Shown here one piece after another: positions 1 to 8,977 of a stretch of 64,000 bases of DNA. A program made the position numbers and the translations under genes. Source of the stretch: Alkalibacterium sp. MB6. GTDB lineage: Bacteria; Bacillota; Bacilli; Lactobacillales; Carnobacteriaceae_A. Every line of letters begins with the position of its first letter. Within the stretch, counting starts at the first letter, position 1. The notes below the pieces were generated by a model. It was not told the DNA's origin and searched no databases. It was given only the letters and a program-made list of their open reading frames with translations. The DNA lies in NCBI RefSeq assembly GCF_009935905.1, contig NZ_PREX01000002.1:86070-150069 (forward strand), read 5' to 3'.

Positions 1-1524
1 CGTTAACGCTACTTCCCATGCCGCTGCTACTTCGTTTCCGTCTGCTGGACGTAAAACAGTTAAGTTGTGCATGCCACGGAAGCTAGATAGTTGCTCAACT
101 GGCTCGTGAGTCGGTCCATCTTCTCCTACCGCAATAGAGTCATGAGTCATGACGTAAATAGCAGGGATACGAGATAGAGCAGCTAAACGAACAGCTGGAC
201 GCAAGTAGTCAGTAAAGACGAAGAATGTCCCAACGTAAGAACGTGTTCCTCCGTGAAGTAAAATACCATTCAAAGCGGCAGACATAGCAAATTCACGAAC
301 ACCGTACCAAATGTTACGTCCTGCATATGAATCAGCTTGGAAATCTTGTTCGCCTTTAATCATTGTATTATTTGATCCTGAAAGGTCCGCTGAACCTCCC
401 CAGAAGTTCGGAACGTTTTTAGCAATTGCATTAATGACTTCCCCACTGGTTGCACGAGTCGCTGCACTGCTGTCTTCTACTGAATAGCTTGGTAAATCAG
501 CATCCCAGTTTTCAGGTAAGTCGCCGTTAAGAGCTGATTCAAATTGAGCACCTAATTCAGAGTTGTTGCTCTTATATTGCTCAACCAATTCATTCCACTC
601 TGCTTCAGCTTTTTCACCACGGTCAATCATGTATTCTTTGAAACGTTTTGATACGTCTTCAGGTACGAAGAAATCTTCGCCTTCCCATCCGTACGCTTCT
701 TTAGCAGCTTTTGCACCATCTACTCCAAGAGGCTTACCGTGAACATCTGCTGTTCCTGCGTTCGTTGCACCAAAACCGATAACTGTTTTAATTTCAATGA
801 TTGTAGGTTGCTCTGTGTTTTCTTTTGCTTGAGTAATCGCTTTGTCGATTGCTTCTAGGTCATTACCGTCTTCGACAAAAATATGTTCCCAACCATACGC
901 TTCAAAACGCTTACCAACATTTTCAGTAAAGGCTTTAGATGTTGGTCCATCCAGCTGGATATCGTTTGAATCATATAAAAGAACCAGTTTACCAAGCTTT
1001 AAGTGTCCAGCTAATGAAGCAGCTTCCTGAGAGACACCTTCTTGCAAATCTCCGTCACCACAAAGAGCGTAAGTATAGTGATCGACTACTGATTGGTCAT
1101 CAGTGTTATAAACAGCTCCTAAATGAGCTTCAGCCATAGCCATCCCTACAGCGTTTGCAATCCCTTGCCCTAAAGGACCTGTTGTTGCTTCTACACCATC
1201 TGTATAGTGAACTTCCGGGTGACCTGGAGTACGGCTTTCAAATTGACGGAACCCCTTCAAGTCGTCGATGGTTACATCGTGTCCTGACAAGTGCAGTAAG
1301 CTGTATAACAGCATGGAACCGTGTCCTGCCGACAGAACAAAACGGTCACGGTTGAACCATTTTGAATTCTTTGGGTTAATATTCAAGTGACGTGTCCACA
1401 ATGTATACGCCATAGGAGCTGCTCCCATTGGTAATCCAGGGTGTCCTGAATTAGCTTGTTCTATTGCATCTATACTTAGTGTACGGATTGTATCTACTGC
1501 CATTTGATCTATTTTATCAAACAC
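1..1524 (-). CDS. tkt: Transketolase (5' part; 3' end outside window)
   Basis: This is the N-terminal 508 codons of a transketolase, which moves two-carbon ketol units between sugar phosphates in the cytosolic pentose phosphate pathway and needs thiamine diphosphate. The start is GTG at 1524 ([20 protein letters not shown]) with AAAGG about ten bases upstream. The N-terminal segment [18 protein letters not shown], the thiamine-diphosphate motif around [19 protein letters not shown] followed by [11 protein letters not shown], and the second-domain segment with [10 protein letters not shown] are all readable. Family members are about 660 residues, so roughly 155 residues lie beyond base 1. The reading frame is open throughout. 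It has its own promoter and follows ynzC on the same strand. Confidence 0.96.
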   Translation of the reverse strand, partial: MFDKIDQMAVDTIRTLSIDAIEQANSGHPGLPMGAAPMAYTLWTRHLNINPKNSKWFNRDRFVLSAGHGSMLLYSLLHLSGHDVTIDDLKGFRQFESRTPGHPEVHYTDGVEATTGPLGQGIANAVGMAMAEAHLGAVYNTDDQSVVDHYTYALCGDGDLQEGVSQEAASLAGHLKLGKLVLLYDSNDIQLDGPTSKAFTENVGKRFEAYGWEHIFVEDGNDLEAIDKAITQAKENTEQPTIIEIKTVIGFGATNAGTADVHGKPLGVDGAKAAKEAYGWEGEDFFVPEDVSKRFKEYMIDRGEKAEAEWNELVEQYKSNNSELGAQFESALNGDLPENWDADLPSYSVEDSSAATRATSGEVINAIAKNVPNFWGGSADLSGSNNTMIKGEQDFQADSYAGRNIWYGVREFAMSAALNGILLHGGTRSYVGTFFVFTDYLRPAVRLAALSRIPAIYVMTHDSIAVGEDGPTHEPVEQLSSFRGMHNLTVLRPADGNEVAAAWEVALT

Positions 1525-1569
1525 TAAATCTCAACCTTTCGTTTGTTTAAATTTTAAACTTACTTGTCT

Positions 1570-1598
1570 ATTGTACTATTAATTTAAAGCATTTTCAA
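1570..1598 (-). promoter_or_regulatory. Promoter of tkt
   Basis: On the minus strand TTGAAA (1593-1598) and TACAAT (1570-1575) are separated by exactly 17 bases. The pair lies about 45 bases ahead of the GTG start of the transketolase gene. A sigma-A type promoter is inferred from sequence only. Confidence 0.6.
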
Positions 1599-1632
1599 TA
1601 ACTTGTGAGAACGGAATCAATTCCTTTGCAAA

Positions 1633-1881
1633 CTACTCACTTGATCTATTGTGTAACCCTTTTTGACGCTGGATTTCTTTCAATTTATCAGGTGTGACGT
1701 CAGAACCCTCTTCATCAACAATTTTTAACCCTTCAATTTGATTTCTCATACCCGAACGAAATGCTTTGATGTATTCATCTCGAAGAGCTTGTTGCTCAGC
1801 TTTTTCCTCTGTCGTTAAACCTTCGCTTCGTTCTTTTCTCACTAATTCATTAATACGGTCAAGCTTATCTTTTTCTAACAT
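1633..1881 (-). CDS. ynzC: UPF0291/DUF896 family small protein (YnzC-like)
   Basis: This is an 82-residue, highly charged helical protein starting [20 protein letters not shown]. The ATG at 1879-1881 is chosen over the upstream in-frame start because AAGGAGG lies seven bases ahead of it. It belongs to the DUF896 (YnzC) family, a short helical-hairpin family without a settled biochemical function. In B. subtilis ynzC is the last gene of the SOS operon yneA-yneB-ynzC, divergent from lexA. Here ynzC sits directly divergent from lexA with nothing between. An extended -10 candidate (TGGTATCAT, near 1936-1944) lies upstream on its strand. Confidence 0.88.
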   Translation of the reverse strand: MLEKDKLDRINELVRKERSEGLTTEEKAEQQALRDEYIKAFRSGMRNQIEGLKIVDEEGSDVTPDKLKEIQRQKGLHNRSSE

Positions 1882-2005
1882 GTTATCCTCCTTGATAGTC
1901 ACTCTAAACAAAAAAGTCTATTGCATTCCTTATTTATGATACCATTACTGCGCTAAAAGTGGTAGAGATAACGGAAAAAAGACTGATTTAGACGCGTTTA
2001 TTTTT

Positions 2006-2019
2006 CGAACATCCGTTTG
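2006..2019. promoter_or_regulatory. LexA operator 1
   Basis: CGAACATCCGTTTG fits the Firmicutes LexA box CGAAC-RNRY-GTTYG at all but one position. It overlaps the presumed -35 element (TTTGAT, 2016-2021) of lexA, so bound LexA would block RNA polymerase. Confidence 0.75.
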
Positions 2020-2045
2020 ATTTAGCCATTAACCTGTGATATACT
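2016..2045 (+). promoter_or_regulatory. lexA promoter
   Basis: TTTGAT (2016-2021) and TATACT (2040-2045) are separated by 18 bases, about 85 bases ahead of the chosen lexA start. The element is flanked by LexA boxes on both sides, the arrangement expected of an autorepressed promoter. Confidence 0.65.
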
Positions 2046-2058
2046 TTTGGTAACAATA

Positions 2059-2070
2059 GAACAATCGTTC
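2059..2070. promoter_or_regulatory. LexA operator 2
   Basis: GAACAATCGTTC is a palindromic GAAC-N4-GTTC core lying 13 bases downstream of the -10 box, over the expected start of the transcript. It is the second LexA site of the lexA control region. Confidence 0.7.
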
Positions 2071-2130
2071 CGTTTTTATTTATTCATTATTTACTATAAA
2101 ACTGACTCCACTAAAAGCGAGGGAATGCAA

Positions 2131-2766
2131 ATGAGCACAAGAGGCCGTAAAGGTGAAAAACAACAAGAAATTTTAAAATATATTTATGAACAAGTAAAAA
2201 AGAAAGGTTACCCACCTACCGTTCGTGAAATTGGGCTGTCAACTGACTTGTCTTCTACATCAACAGTACATGGACATTTGTCAAGACTTGAAAAAAGTGG
2301 GTATATTCTTAGAGACCCTTCTAAACCTAGAGCAATTGAATTTACAGAATTAGGTTTGAACAAATTAGGAATTAGCCGTGACGAAGGTAAAATCCCATTA
2401 CTTGGTGTCGTAACTGCTGGTGAGCCTATATTGGCTATTGAAGAAGCGACAGACTACTTCCCGGTTCCTAATGACTTAGAAGTTGAAAAAGGAAACTTAT
2501 TCATGCTATCCATTCGTGGTAACAGTATGATTGAGGCAGGTATACTAGATGGCGACCATGTCATTGTTAGAAAACAGGATGCTGCAAACAATGGAGACAT
2601 TGTGATTGCTATGACAGATGAAGATGAAGCAACCTGTAAACGATTCTACAAAGAAAAAGACCATATTCGGTTACAGCCTGAAAACTCAGCTATGGATCCT
2701 ATTCTCTTAAATGATGTAACCATCTTAGGTAAAGTTGTTTCTTTGTATCGTAGCCACATTTTTTAA
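2131..2766 (+). CDS. lexA: LexA repressor, SOS regulator
   Basis: LexA represses DNA-repair genes and cleaves itself when stimulated by RecA on single-stranded DNA. The 211-residue protein begins [20 protein letters not shown]. This ATG is preferred because GAGGGA lies about nine bases upstream, whereas the longer in-frame ORF starts at the operator. Residues 1-70 form the winged-helix DNA-binding domain ([17 protein letters not shown]). The self-cleavage bond is Ala96-Gly97 in VVTAGEP. The catalytic dyad is Ser132 (RGNSMIEAG) and Lys170 (ATCKRFYKE). It is transcribed alone, divergent from ynzC, and is probably autoregulated through the two upstream boxes. Confidence 0.97.
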   Translation: MSTRGRKGEKQQEILKYIYEQVKKKGYPPTVREIGLSTDLSSTSTVHGHLSRLEKSGYILRDPSKPRAIEFTELGLNKLGISRDEGKIPLLGVVTAGEPILAIEEATDYFPVPNDLEVEKGNLFMLSIRGNSMIEAGILDGDHVIVRKQDAANNGDIVIAMTDEDEATCKRFYKEKDHIRLQPENSAMDPILLNDVTILGKVVSLYRSHIF

Positions 2767-2791
2767 ACAATCGTAAACAGCGATAAATCAA

Positions 2792-2852
2792 AAAGAACAT
2801 AATCCTTGCAAGGAGGCATCTACTGCCTCACACTGCATTGATTATGTTCTTT
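2792..2852. terminator. Bidirectional terminator between lexA and apt
   Basis: AAAGAACATAATC (2792-2804) pairs perfectly with GATTATGTTCTTT (2840-2852). An inner hairpin GAGGCA/TGCCTC (2813-2818, 2824-2829) sits inside. T-runs follow on both strands, so it can end both lexA and apt transcripts. Confidence 0.85.
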
Positions 2853-2859
2853 ATTTTTT

Positions 2860-3372
2860 CTAGTAATTCATTAATGTAAAGATATCGTAACCTTTAATTT
2901 TGTCTCTGCCTTTTAAGTCAGTCAATTCGATAAAGAATGCAGCTCCAACGACTTCCCCGCCTAATTTTTCGACGAGTTCGATTGTTGCAGCAATCGTTCC
3001 ACCTGTTGCCAACAAATCATCCGTAATTAAAACTTTCTGACCTGGTTTAATGGCATCTTTGTGTAATTGAAGAATGTCACTGCCGTATTCAAGACCATAA
3101 CTTACCTCGATGGTTTCTCTAGGCAATTTACCTTTTTTACGACAAGGCGCAAAGCCTACTCCCAATTCATTCGCTACTGGACATCCAACAATAAAGCCAC
3201 GAGCTTCAGGGCCGACGATCATTTCGACGCCTTTTCCTTTAGCGTATTCAACAATTTTATTTGTTGCTTCTCTATAAGCTTCTCCGTCAGCCATCAAAGG
3301 TGATATATCTCTGAAAGTGATGCCTTCTTCAGGAAAGTTTGGTACATCAGCAATATACTTCTTAAAATCCAT
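2860..3372 (-). CDS. apt: Adenine phosphoribosyltransferase
   Basis: This cytosolic purine-salvage enzyme makes AMP and pyrophosphate from adenine and PRPP. At 170 residues it has the usual length. The PRPP-binding motif [13 protein letters not shown] is at residues 114-126, and the N-terminal adenine-binding segment [16 protein letters not shown] is intact. GGAGG precedes the ATG. It lies directly downstream of recJ on the same strand, as in B. subtilis (recJ-apt), and ends at the shared terminator facing lexA. A relA gene, which follows apt in B. subtilis, is absent here. Confidence 0.97.
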   Translation of the reverse strand: MDFKKYIADVPNFPEEGITFRDISPLMADGEAYREATNKIVEYAKGKGVEMIVGPEARGFIVGCPVANELGVGFAPCRKKGKLPRETIEVSYGLEYGSDILQLHKDAIKPGQKVLITDDLLATGGTIAATIELVEKLGGEVVGAAFFIELTDLKGRDKIKGYDIFTLMNY

Positions 3373-3409
3373 TTCTTTTCCTCCGTCTTCTTAACGCTGC
3401 TAATCCTAC

Positions 3410-5716
3410 TTAAATCGTTTTGAGATAGTCGAGTAATTCAACAAAGGAACTGTATACAAGCGTCTCTTCTACTCGTATTTGTTCCAGCCGCTTTTTATAT
3501 GTGACGGTATCTTCCAAAGGCTTCTTGTCTGGATTAGATACGATACTCAACTCTCCACTCTCTATTGTAACAAATTCATTCTCTAAAAACACCATAATCA
3601 TGAATTTAACTGTTTCATTATCCGCTTTTAGCAATCGTTTTAGCTCTTGGGCATCCTTAGATAAATGAACGCTTCCTTTTTGATTGATATATTTATACAA
3701 CTGGCCAAACTGTTCTCTTTTTGGCATGCCTTTGAAGTAATACTCGTGAGGAGCAAAGCTGTAAAGGTAAATGGAACGATCTCTGTAGACTTCATAGGTT
3801 TTTTCAAACACATCTAAACGGTCAGGTATGTCTACAATAACGACTGAGTTTTCTTCTCCTATCGAATCTATATGTTGGTCGGGTTCAATCAATTGGTAAG
3901 ACGACGTCGGATGAATGCCTTCTGCCCATTTGCTTACATTATCTTTTTGAAAGAAAACAAAGTGAGTGTCTGGCATGTCAAAGACAGCTTTATCAACTGT
4001 TTTATTTCTGTAATCAAATAAAAGAGGTTCCTTCGCTTTGTAATCGACAGCCATCATCTGGACTTTCCGGTTACCGTTCCATTCATTAATAGATAGATAA
4101 CCTATGATATCTATCTTAGGTGATGAACTCATGACCTGTTCCCAGTGAGCTGATTGGAAAGCAATCATATTTAATTGTTTATTATCTTTAGTCAGCGTGG
4201 ATTTTAAATGCGTCTGATCTGCACCGATTTTTTTCACATTCTCTGGATAAACAGACTCTATTTTAAACAATGGTTTGGCATTGTGTTGCCCAAAAGGCTT
4301 TAATAAGCTTAATTCATCAATTAAGTCAGTGGTTACTTCTTCCCAGTCTACTCGGGTGTCAATCATGACTCTTTTACTTAGACTAACTGCTTCTAACGAT
4401 TCACTTGCTACTTTGTTTAATGCTTCTGTGAAGTCTTCTAAGGCGTCTTTTTTCATACTTAAACCGCAAGCCATGTCATGACCGCCAAAATGAACCAAGT
4501 GGTCTTTTACTTCTGAGACACACTCATATAAATTAAAGCCTTCGATGCTTCGACCTGATCCTTTAATCGAATCTTGTTTTCCATTAGCTGTTAAAATGAT
4601 GGTCGGCTTGTGTGTTTTTTCGACCACTTTACTTGCCACTATCCCAAGGACACCTTCATGCCAACTTGGGTCGTATAACACTAAGATGGCTTGACTCTTT
4701 TGTTCTTCTATTTTTTTAAAGGCTTCATCGGTAATCTCTTTTACCAACGATTTTCTTTCTTCATTTTTCGATAAGACAACTCGACTTAATTCTTTTGCTT
4801 CGCTATCATCAAAGGTCATGAGTAAGTCAACAACTAATCCCGCATCCCCTAATCTACCGACCGCGTTGATTGGCGGCGCTAATTTGAACCCTATAACTTC
4901 TTCGTCAATCGAATCAGCCGTTAGAGAAGACGCTGATAATAAAGCGATCAAACCGAGTCTTTGGGTTTGTTTCATTAGCTTTAAACCATAATAAGCGATC
5001 GCTCTGTTTTCACCTGTGAGTGAAACCACATCCGCTATAGTCCCAATAGCCGCTAACTCTACTAATTCTTCCGGCATATCTCCAAGTAAAGCAGTCGCCA
5101 CTTTTAATGCGACACCTGCTCCAGACAAGTCCGGGAAAGTGTACTTGCCCGATGGATGTCTTGGATGAATAATAGCGTAAGCTTCAGGCAAAATGTCTGG
5201 GCATTCATGGTGGTCAGTGACAATGACGTCCACTCCAAGTGATTTCGCATGGCTGATGGCGTCGTGACCCGCAACACCATTATCTACTGTAATAATGAGT
5301 TCCGTTCCATTAGAAATGATGGCTTCAAAGGCATCACTATTTGGACCGTAACCATCGACGAAACGATTCGGGACATAATAATCGACTGAACCACCGATGG
5401 CTTCAATCGCTTCGTACATAATAACTGTACTCGTCACTCCATCTGCGTCATAATCCCCATATATCGTAATGTGCTGTTGCTTTTCAACGGCTTCTTGAAT
5501 ACGTTCGACAACTTTTTCCATTTCAAATAACGAAAATGGGTCTTGAAACTGTTCAACACTTGGTTTAATAAATTGATTAATCTCTTCTGTTGTATGTAAG
5601 CCTCTATTCATACAGAGACGAATAAATGTTTTAGAGCGTTTCATTTCTAAAGCTAGTTGTTCAATAATAGATTCTTCAACTGTTTCATCTTGTTCCCAAA
5701 TTGTTTTTACTTGCAC
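3410..5716 (-). CDS. recJ: Single-stranded-DNA-specific exonuclease RecJ
   Basis: RecJ degrades single-stranded DNA 5' to 3' during recombination and mismatch or base-excision repair. The predicted product is 768 residues. I place the start at GTG 5716 (VQVKTIWEQDETVEE), which has AAAGGAG about nine bases upstream. The longer ATG start (to 5770) adds 18 residues that do not look like the family N-terminus. DHH-family metal ligands are visible: DYDADG (residues 88-93), VDNG (144-147) and TDHHE (167-171). DHHA1 and OB-type regions follow, then a C-terminal extension typical of Firmicutes RecJ. It is co-directional with apt downstream and the DegV gene upstream. Confidence 0.95.
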   Translation of the reverse strand: MQVKTIWEQDETVEESIIEQLALEMKRSKTFIRLCMNRGLHTTEEINQFIKPSVEQFQDPFSLFEMEKVVERIQEAVEKQQHITIYGDYDADGVTSTVIMYEAIEAIGGSVDYYVPNRFVDGYGPNSDAFEAIISNGTELIITVDNGVAGHDAISHAKSLGVDVIVTDHHECPDILPEAYAIIHPRHPSGKYTFPDLSGAGVALKVATALLGDMPEELVELAAIGTIADVVSLTGENRAIAYYGLKLMKQTQRLGLIALLSASSLTADSIDEEVIGFKLAPPINAVGRLGDAGLVVDLLMTFDDSEAKELSRVVLSKNEERKSLVKEITDEAFKKIEEQKSQAILVLYDPSWHEGVLGIVASKVVEKTHKPTIILTANGKQDSIKGSGRSIEGFNLYECVSEVKDHLVHFGGHDMACGLSMKKDALEDFTEALNKVASESLEAVSLSKRVMIDTRVDWEEVTTDLIDELSLLKPFGQHNAKPLFKIESVYPENVKKIGADQTHLKSTLTKDNKQLNMIAFQSAHWEQVMSSSPKIDIIGYLSINEWNGNRKVQMMAVDYKAKEPLLFDYRNKTVDKAVFDMPDTHFVFFQKDNVSKWAEGIHPTSSYQLIEPDQHIDSIGEENSVVIVDIPDRLDVFEKTYEVYRDRSIYLYSFAPHEYYFKGMPKREQFGQLYKYINQKGSVHLSKDAQELKRLLKADNETVKFMIMVFLENEFVTIESGELSIVSNPDKKPLEDTVTYKKRLEQIRVEETLVYSSFVELLDYLKTI

Positions 5717-5820
5717 AGTGGACACTCCTTTTATACTCGCATCTTCCATTATAATAAAAAAAGAAGACACAATAAAGGTGTTCCTTTAAAGTATCTCCTC
5801 TATTCTTTTTATTTGTGAAG

Positions 5821-6684
5821 TTAATCCAGTATTTGTACACCTAGACCAATTAACCCTGGTCCAGTATGCACACCTAAAGCAGGACTGACTTGATCAAAGA
5901 AAAATTGTTCATAATTAGATAAACGTTCCTTCATAATCGTACGGATGGATTCTGCTTCTTTTAGAGCTGTCTCTCCACCATATGCAATAGCCAAATTATA
6001 TTTTTTCGATGAACCAGCAAATTGTTGAACTAGATCAATTGTTTTGCTAATTGATTTTGACTGGCCTCTTACTTTAGCAACCGTATGGTAAATACCGTCC
6101 TCGTTACAAGTGATAATGGGTTTTAAGTTCATCATGCTGCCTAAAACAGAGGATACTAAACCAATACGTCCACCTTTTTGTAAGTATTCTAGCGTAGGTA
6201 CATGGAAAAACACTTTCGCTTTTTCAATTCCTGCGGATAACTTAGCTTTTAATGTTTCCCAATCAATATCATTCGCTGCTTGATAAGCTGCTTCAACTAC
6301 AGAAAATCCAGAGCCTATACCGATATTTTTTGTATCCAGTACGAATATGTCAAGACCTTCGTATTCATCTGCAACCACGCGCACCATATTGTTTGTGCCA
6401 CTTAGTCCACTGGAAATGGTAATGGCCAATACTTTTTCATAACCTTCTGCTTTGATTTCATCTAACATGCCTTTAATCATCTCGCCATCGGGTAGAGACG
6501 TTTTAGGTATCTCTTTTTCCATTCTGCGATAAACTTCATCAGCTGTAATCGTTTCTTTATCGATATATTCCCCGTCTTCAAAAATTATCTTTAAAGGGAT
6601 TACTTTGACGTTAAATTTATCCTTTACATATTGCGGTACATCGGAACCCGAGTCCGTTAGTATAGCGATTTTTTGTTTGTTCAT
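5821..6684 (-). CDS. DegV family fatty-acid-binding protein
   Basis: This 287-residue DegV-fold protein begins MNKQKIAILTDSGSDVPQYV. DegV proteins bind a fatty acid in a cleft and, in the FakB branch, present it to the kinase FakA so that exogenous fatty acids can enter phospholipids. The early TDSGSD motif, the TISSGLSGT segment (about residues 94-102) and the C-terminal HTGPGLIGLGV segment are characteristic. Whether this copy acts as FakB cannot be told from sequence alone. It lies between recJ and the LapA-like gene on the same strand. Confidence 0.9.
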   Translation of the reverse strand: MNKQKIAILTDSGSDVPQYVKDKFNVKVIPLKIIFEDGEYIDKETITADEVYRRMEKEIPKTSLPDGEMIKGMLDEIKAEGYEKVLAITISSGLSGTNNMVRVVADEYEGLDIFVLDTKNIGIGSGFSVVEAAYQAANDIDWETLKAKLSAGIEKAKVFFHVPTLEYLQKGGRIGLVSSVLGSMMNLKPIITCNEDGIYHTVAKVRGQSKSISKTIDLVQQFAGSSKKYNLAIAYGGETALKEAESIRTIMKERLSNYEQFFFDQVSPALGVHTGPGLIGLGVQILD

Positions 6685-6719
6685 CTTTTTTCCCCCTGAT
6701 AGTTAATGTTAAGGATAGC

Positions 6720-7049
6720 TTAGTTAGTTAAGTCGCTATCATTATCCGTACTGTCTACAGAATAAAGGTCTGTCTCATCATTGGTCACATCATTATTAGC
6801 TTTTTCTGAACGGTACTTTTTAGATGATGTCTCTTTATGATTTCGCTTATTTCTGTATTCTCTGACTGTTGAGAATAAGGTGGCGATTAAAGCTCCCACT
6901 AAGACTGATACAAAAATAATTAAAATCAATGGCCACTCCACTACGGCGAATCCGAAGTTCAATGGTACTGAGTCGACATTTAAAACTGAAAGCCAGGCGA
7001 CGAATATTATTAATACAATTGCACCTATCATGCTCCACTGTTTTTTCAT
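6720..7049 (-). CDS. LapA-domain membrane protein (YrvD-like)
   Basis: This 109-residue protein starts MKKQWSMIGAIVLIIFVAWL. An upstream in-frame start would add 21 residues, but the ATG at 7047-7049 has a GGAAGGG sequence about ten bases ahead. Two hydrophobic segments (about residues 6-25 and 40-62) with a short loop containing LNVDSVPLNF give the LapA-like pattern. The C-terminus is charged and ends in an acidic Asp/Ser/Thr-rich tail. Its function is unknown; B. subtilis yrvD occupies a similar place near recJ. Expected in the cytoplasmic membrane. Confidence 0.75.
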   Translation of the reverse strand: MKKQWSMIGAIVLIIFVAWLSVLNVDSVPLNFGFAVVEWPLILIIFVSVLVGALIATLFSTVREYRNKRNHKETSSKKYRSEKANNDVTNDETDLYSVDSTDNDSDLTN

Positions 7050-7160
7050 TAGTTGCACACCCTTCCGAACTCTTTGTAGGTAAAGCTTACCATATGAATG
7101 CGAATATTTCATTTATACTGTATCGATTCAGTCCATTTAATTTCGATATCATTTACTGAC

Positions 7161-7952
7161 TTACTTTAAATTAAAGACCGTTCGGGTTAGAACATCACTT
7201 GTATTGGGGAAAAGTGTATGGAGACGATGAGCCATGCTGAGCATTAAGGGCATATTAACTTCCCTTTTATTTGTTCCGATTATTTGAATGGTTTTTTTTG
7301 CCACTTTTTCTACTGGTAAGACAAGTGGTTTAATCCGCTTAACGTAATTACCATCAGGATCAAAAGAGTCAAAGAAAGGTGTTTCAACTGGACCAGGATT
7401 AATCGTCGTCACCCCTACATTAAAGTCATGTAACTCCAAGCGCAAGGCATTACTAAATCCAAGAACAGCGTGTTTACTTGAAGCGTAGACAGATGAATTG
7501 GGAGTAGCAATCTTTCCAGCAATGGATCCGACATTGATAATGTGTCCGGTTCGTCTTTTAGCCATTTTTGACCCTACGAGCTGCGACAAGTGCATCATGC
7601 CAAAGACATTCACTTTAAACATCTGCTCGACTTGTGACAGATCGTAATCCAAGAAGTATCCTGTGTGACCGTAACCGGCATTATTGATTAATACATCTAT
7701 TCTGCCTAGTTTACTAAAGAGGTGGTCAACAGCACGTTTGATATCATCTGGACGTGAAACATCTAAAGGATAAGCAATCACATTAGCTTGATATTGATTA
7801 ACACAGGTCTCTTTTATTTCAGTTAATTTATCTTTTCTTCTCGCACTAATGATGAGGGTGGCGCCTTTTTCCGCCAATCGATAGGCTAATTCCTCTCCTA
7901 TCCCGGATGATGCCCCAGTAATCCAAATGATTTTATCTTTTACAGATGTCAT
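7161..7952 (-). CDS. Short-chain dehydrogenase/reductase
   Basis: A 263-residue classical SDR. The NAD(P)-binding motif TGASSGIGE is at residues 12-20, NNAG at 90-93, the catalytic serine is near 143 and YASSK is at 156-160. The substrate is unknown. Length and position next to ribonuclease Z resemble B. subtilis YqjQ and similar genes in lactobacilli. The C-terminus has a short hydrophobic segment. It is co-directional with rnz, separated by about 40 bases. Confidence 0.9.
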   Translation of the reverse strand: MTSVKDKIIWITGASSGIGEELAYRLAEKGATLIISARRKDKLTEIKETCVNQYQANVIAYPLDVSRPDDIKRAVDHLFSKLGRIDVLINNAGYGHTGYFLDYDLSQVEQMFKVNVFGMMHLSQLVGSKMAKRRTGHIINVGSIAGKIATPNSSVYASSKHAVLGFSNALRLELHDFNVGVTTINPGPVETPFFDSFDPDGNYVKRIKPLVLPVEKVAKKTIQIIGTNKREVNMPLMLSMAHRLHTLFPNTSDVLTRTVFNLK

Positions 7953-7991
7953 TTATACTCCCCTTTTCAGCTAGTGATGGTGATGAAATTT

Positions 7992-8921
7992 TTATTTTTT
8001 TAAAGGAATGTCTACTTCCGTAAAGTCATTCATAATATACGATTCAGAGAAAATGGTTCTTGCTTCTTTTTCTAACTCCTTGCATTCTGCATACAAGTAG
8101 CGCGCACTAATATGAGTGAGCAAAAGTTTTTTTGCATTTGCGGCTTTCGCCGTTCTGGCTGCATCTAAATTAGTGGAATGATTGTAGCTCTTCGCTAATT
8201 CCTTGTCTGAATCAGTAAAGGTACTTTCATGTACCAAAACGTCTGCATCTTTTGCCAACGCGACACTGTTTGGTGTCGTCAATGTATCTCCAAGGATTGT
8301 CAGTATTCGGCCTCTTTGGCGAGGTCCTATAAAATCTTCACCGTTGATCTCTCTGCCGTCTTCAAGGGTAATGGTTTCGCCTTTTTTAAGCTTGCCAAAT
8401 AAAGGTCCAAAAGGCACACCCATTTCCTTTAATTGATCTGCTTGAAGTTCACCTTCGCGGTCTTTTTCGACTAGTCTAAAACCATAGGAGGCTATGCCGT
8501 GACGTAATTTTTTAGTCGTGACGATAAATTGCTGATCCTCAAATAAAACCATATCATCTGAAAATTCCTTAAAGTGGATAGGGTATTTTATATGAGAGTG
8601 AGACAGTTTTAACGACGTTAAGACATATTGCTTTATCCCTACTGGCCCATAAATAGTCACCGGACTATCGCCACCCTGAAAGGCACGGCTACTTAAAAGA
8701 CCCGGCAAGCCAAATATATGGTCTCCGTGCATATGGGTGATAAATATTTTTTCGATTTTTCGTGGTTTCACAGTCGTATTCAGTATTTGATGTTGGGTAG
8801 CTTCTCCACAATCAAACAGCCATAAGCTGTTGCGTTCGTCTAAAAGTTTCAATACCATACTTGATACATTTCGATGTTTTGCTGGCACACCCGATCCAGT
8901 GCCTAAAAATAACAATTCCAT
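7992..8921 (-). CDS. rnz: Ribonuclease Z
   Basis: RNase Z is the metallo-beta-lactamase-fold endonuclease that removes the 3' trailer from tRNA precursors lacking an encoded CCA. The 309-residue protein has the zinc motif HMHGDH at residues 63-68, a later Asp in LTILGDT, and HST/THISARY segments. The region around GPLFGKLKKGE and GPRQRGR corresponds to the tRNA-binding exosite. The tRNA-Arg in this window lacks CCA and would be a substrate. It lies between obgE and the SDR gene. Confidence 0.96.
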   Translation of the reverse strand: MELLFLGTGSGVPAKHRNVSSMVLKLLDERNSLWLFDCGEATQHQILNTTVKPRKIEKIFITHMHGDHIFGLPGLLSSRAFQGGDSPVTIYGPVGIKQYVLTSLKLSHSHIKYPIHFKEFSDDMVLFEDQQFIVTTKKLRHGIASYGFRLVEKDREGELQADQLKEMGVPFGPLFGKLKKGETITLEDGREINGEDFIGPRQRGRILTILGDTLTTPNSVALAKDADVLVHESTFTDSDKELAKSYNHSTNLDAARTAKAANAKKLLLTHISARYLYAECKELEKEARTIFSESYIMNDFTEVDIPLKK

Positions 8922-8977
8922 ATCAAAATCCTCTACTTATACTGTTTTACTTAATCCGTAATCTTCTTTTCAATCGT

